Positions 61,983 through 64,000 of a stretch of DNA of 64,000 nucleotides are shown here, one piece after another. The translations under genes and the position numbers were made by a program. Every line of letters begins with the position of its first letter. Positions within the stretch are counted from its first letter, which is position 1. The stretch is from Paraescarpia echinospica. Its lineage: Eukaryota > Annelida > Polychaeta > Sabellida > Siboglinidae. Where the stretch lies: positions 55,504,626 to 55,568,625 of the forward strand of contig CM034542.1 in the NCBI GenBank assembly GCA_020002185.1. Reading direction: 5' to 3'. Under the pieces are notes generated by a model. That model saw nothing but the letters and a program-made list of their open reading frames with translations, had not been told where the DNA came from and did no database searches.

Positions 61983-64000
61983 ATGATAAATACCACATTA
62001 TATAAAGGCATGACATTTGACGATACGTTCCTCTCCTATTTAGGAGGTATTAATAACAATGACTTAATTAACATCTTAGACACAAATGATGTTGAAAATT
62101 ATGAACCTCAACTAATACGTCGGTCATCATATTATGACTTTGATAAGTTTAGCAAACTTACACAGAAAAACACTACGCGTTTTAGTGTCTTGAGCACTAA
62201 CATTCAATCAATAAATTCTAAATTTAACGAACTTGAAGCTTTTGTAGAAGAGCAAAGTAGTAACAACTTAAAATTTAATGTCATTTGCTTACAAGAAACT
62301 TGGAAATCAGAAAACGATGACCTATCACAATTTTCCTTACATGGTTATGACTGTTTAGCTCAAGGTAAGACGTGCAGTAACAAAGGAGGGCTAATAATAT
62401 ATGTCGATAACAAATATAGATCAGAGGTTATAATAAATGTAAACAATATAATAAAATGGGAAGGGATGATAGTCCAAATAAATGGTGGTAATCTATCTAA
62501 GAGCATAACCATTGGAAACATATATAGACCTCCATGAACTTCTAATGATAACTTAAATGCTTTTATAAATGAATTTACTTCTATAATATCATCAATGGAA
62601 AACAACTGTAATAACAATCTCATTATCGCAGGGGATTTTAATATAAATTTGCTTAAATTAAATGAAAATGATACATATAATAACTTTTTTGACACCATAA
62701 TATCACACAGCCTTTACCCGCAAATTACCCTTCATACTAGATTTACTAGAACAAATGGTACTTTAATAGATAATTTCTTCTGTAAACTTAATAAATCTAT
62801 ATTGGAGAGTACTGCAGGGATTTTAATCAAAAAAATTGTCTGATCATCAGCCGTATTTTATATTCATCAACGTCTCATTGAAGACTGAACCTCCACCTAA
62901 ATATGTTAAAATAAATATACTAAATGAACAGGCACTGCATAAAGTTAAACATGAAATTAAATCAAATGAGATATACAATAAGCTAAATAAAAATATAAAT
63001 GCAGACACAAATTTAAATTATGATATAATCTACGAAGAAATTTTACGGGCAAAAAATAAGCACATGCAAACTAAGCTGGCAAAATGTAATAAATATAAAC
63101 ACAAAAGATCAATGTGGATTACTCAAGGATTGCTAAAATCTATTCAATATCGAGACAAGCTCTATAAACAATTAAAATTGACACAACCAAATTCGACAAG
63201 CTATGAAGCTATTAATATTAATCTAAAAACTTATAATACGATATTTAAAAAAAATATTCGTGCAGCCAAACAAGTGTATTTTGAACAAAGATTTAATCGA
63301 TTTAAATATGATATAAAAAATACCTGGAAAGTTATTAATGAATTTCTTTCAAAAAATCGTACAATCCGAAGATTACCATTTTTTTTTAGAAAATGGTACA
63401 AAAATAACTGATAAAAAGGATATTGCAAACAAATTTAATAATTATTTTACAAATATAGGTCAGACCATCGCACAAGGTATTAAAAATAAAGGTAACAAAA
63501 ACTATAGTTATTATTTAAACAAAAACGTTAATTCTGTATTTACGTTTCAGAGTGTTGATGAAGAGACTATTAGGAAAACTATTAATAATCTTCCCACAAA
63601 AAACAGCTGTGGATTTGATGGCATTTCTTCAAAATTACTCAAGATAATTGAGCCTGCAATTTTAAAATCATTAAAGCTGTTAATAAACCAAGTTTTAAAA
63701 TCCGGGATATTCCCAGACAAACTAAAAATTGCAAAAGTTATTCCTATATTTAAGAAAGACAATCCATCTTTATTTGAAAATTACAGACCAATTTCCCTTC
63801 TTCCTACACTTTCTAAAGTATTAGAGAAATAAATTTGTATTCAATTATATTCATATTTCAATGATATGAAGCTTTTATGTGATAATCAGTATGGTTTTAG
63901 AGCTAAATATTCAACGGAATTTGCTGCGCTTGAGCTAATAGATAGAATTATAACTCAAATGGATAATAATGACGAACCAATTAATATATTTCTCGACCTT
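61983..64000 (+). pseudogene. LINE ORF2 (endonuclease and RT), AT-rich, cut by window end
   Basis: AP endonuclease complete by motif: LSTNIQSINSKFNEL, ICLQETWKS, GGLIIYVDN, IGNIYRPP, LIIAGDFNINL, SDHQPY. Then a long Lys/Asn-rich linker, then RT start: IPIFKKDNPSLFENYRPISL, QYGFRAKYSTEFAAL, and IFLDL at the window edge. Jockey/CR1-like group. Lesions: TGA at 62535-62537, frame changes near 62830 and 63390, TAA at 63830. AT content is much higher than in the LINEs at 38775 and 42070. Confidence 0.88.

Overview
The window is nuclear DNA of an animal, most likely a marine invertebrate (deuterostome or lophotrochozoan; species not determinable). The one host gene I can support is a multi-exon ABC transporter of the ABCB (P-glycoprotein/MDR) type on the + strand. 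Seven coding exons lie between 24807 and 56675. Together they give 822 coding bases whose phases fit at every junction, running from the NBD1 signature motif through the linker into TMD2. Exons before and after lie outside the window, so the intron left of 24807 exceeds 24 kb. Almost everything else is intronic mobile DNA.

Layout. 1-6205: a decayed minus-strand Ty3/gypsy element interrupted by a nearly complete plus-strand LTR retrotransposon (1149-5268) with a 5-bp target duplication. 6267-7519: a second decayed minus-strand gypsy gag/protease. 7520-23566: a giant palindrome (arms about 5.8 kb, nearly identical), made of successive tandem arrays whose units resemble transcription-factor sites, around a promoter-like centre. 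A 1000-N gap lies in its right arm, and the sequence after the gap repeats about 3.5 kb already present before it. 23573-24744: a GC-rich block that may be half of an LTR split by the palindrome. 24807-28577: ABC exons 1-3 with a tandem duplication of an exon end and a MITE. 31295-44650: a minisatellite-rich intron invaded by a hAT-like element (32187-36922, holding an RTE LINE that itself holds an L2-like LINE) and by a CR1-like LINE (2A-like motif, PHD finger, endonuclease, RT) split by an L2/Rex1-like LINE. 44667-56675: ABC exons 4-7, with a CR1-like relic, a tRNA-derived SINE and a 5.7-kb DNA transposon flanked by TTAA. 58611-64000: a 97-bp tandem array leading into a LINE ORF1 relic, then an AT-rich LINE ORF2 relic cut by the window end.

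The mobile elements are mostly dead (in-frame stops, frameshifts, lost catalytic residues). The exceptions are the 1149-5268 LTR element, whose pol is open throughout, and the palindrome, whose arms are still nearly identical. The palindrome is the strongest candidate for something undescribed. It carries no recognisable transposase and looks like a compact collection of regulatory-site arrays arranged in mirror symmetry.
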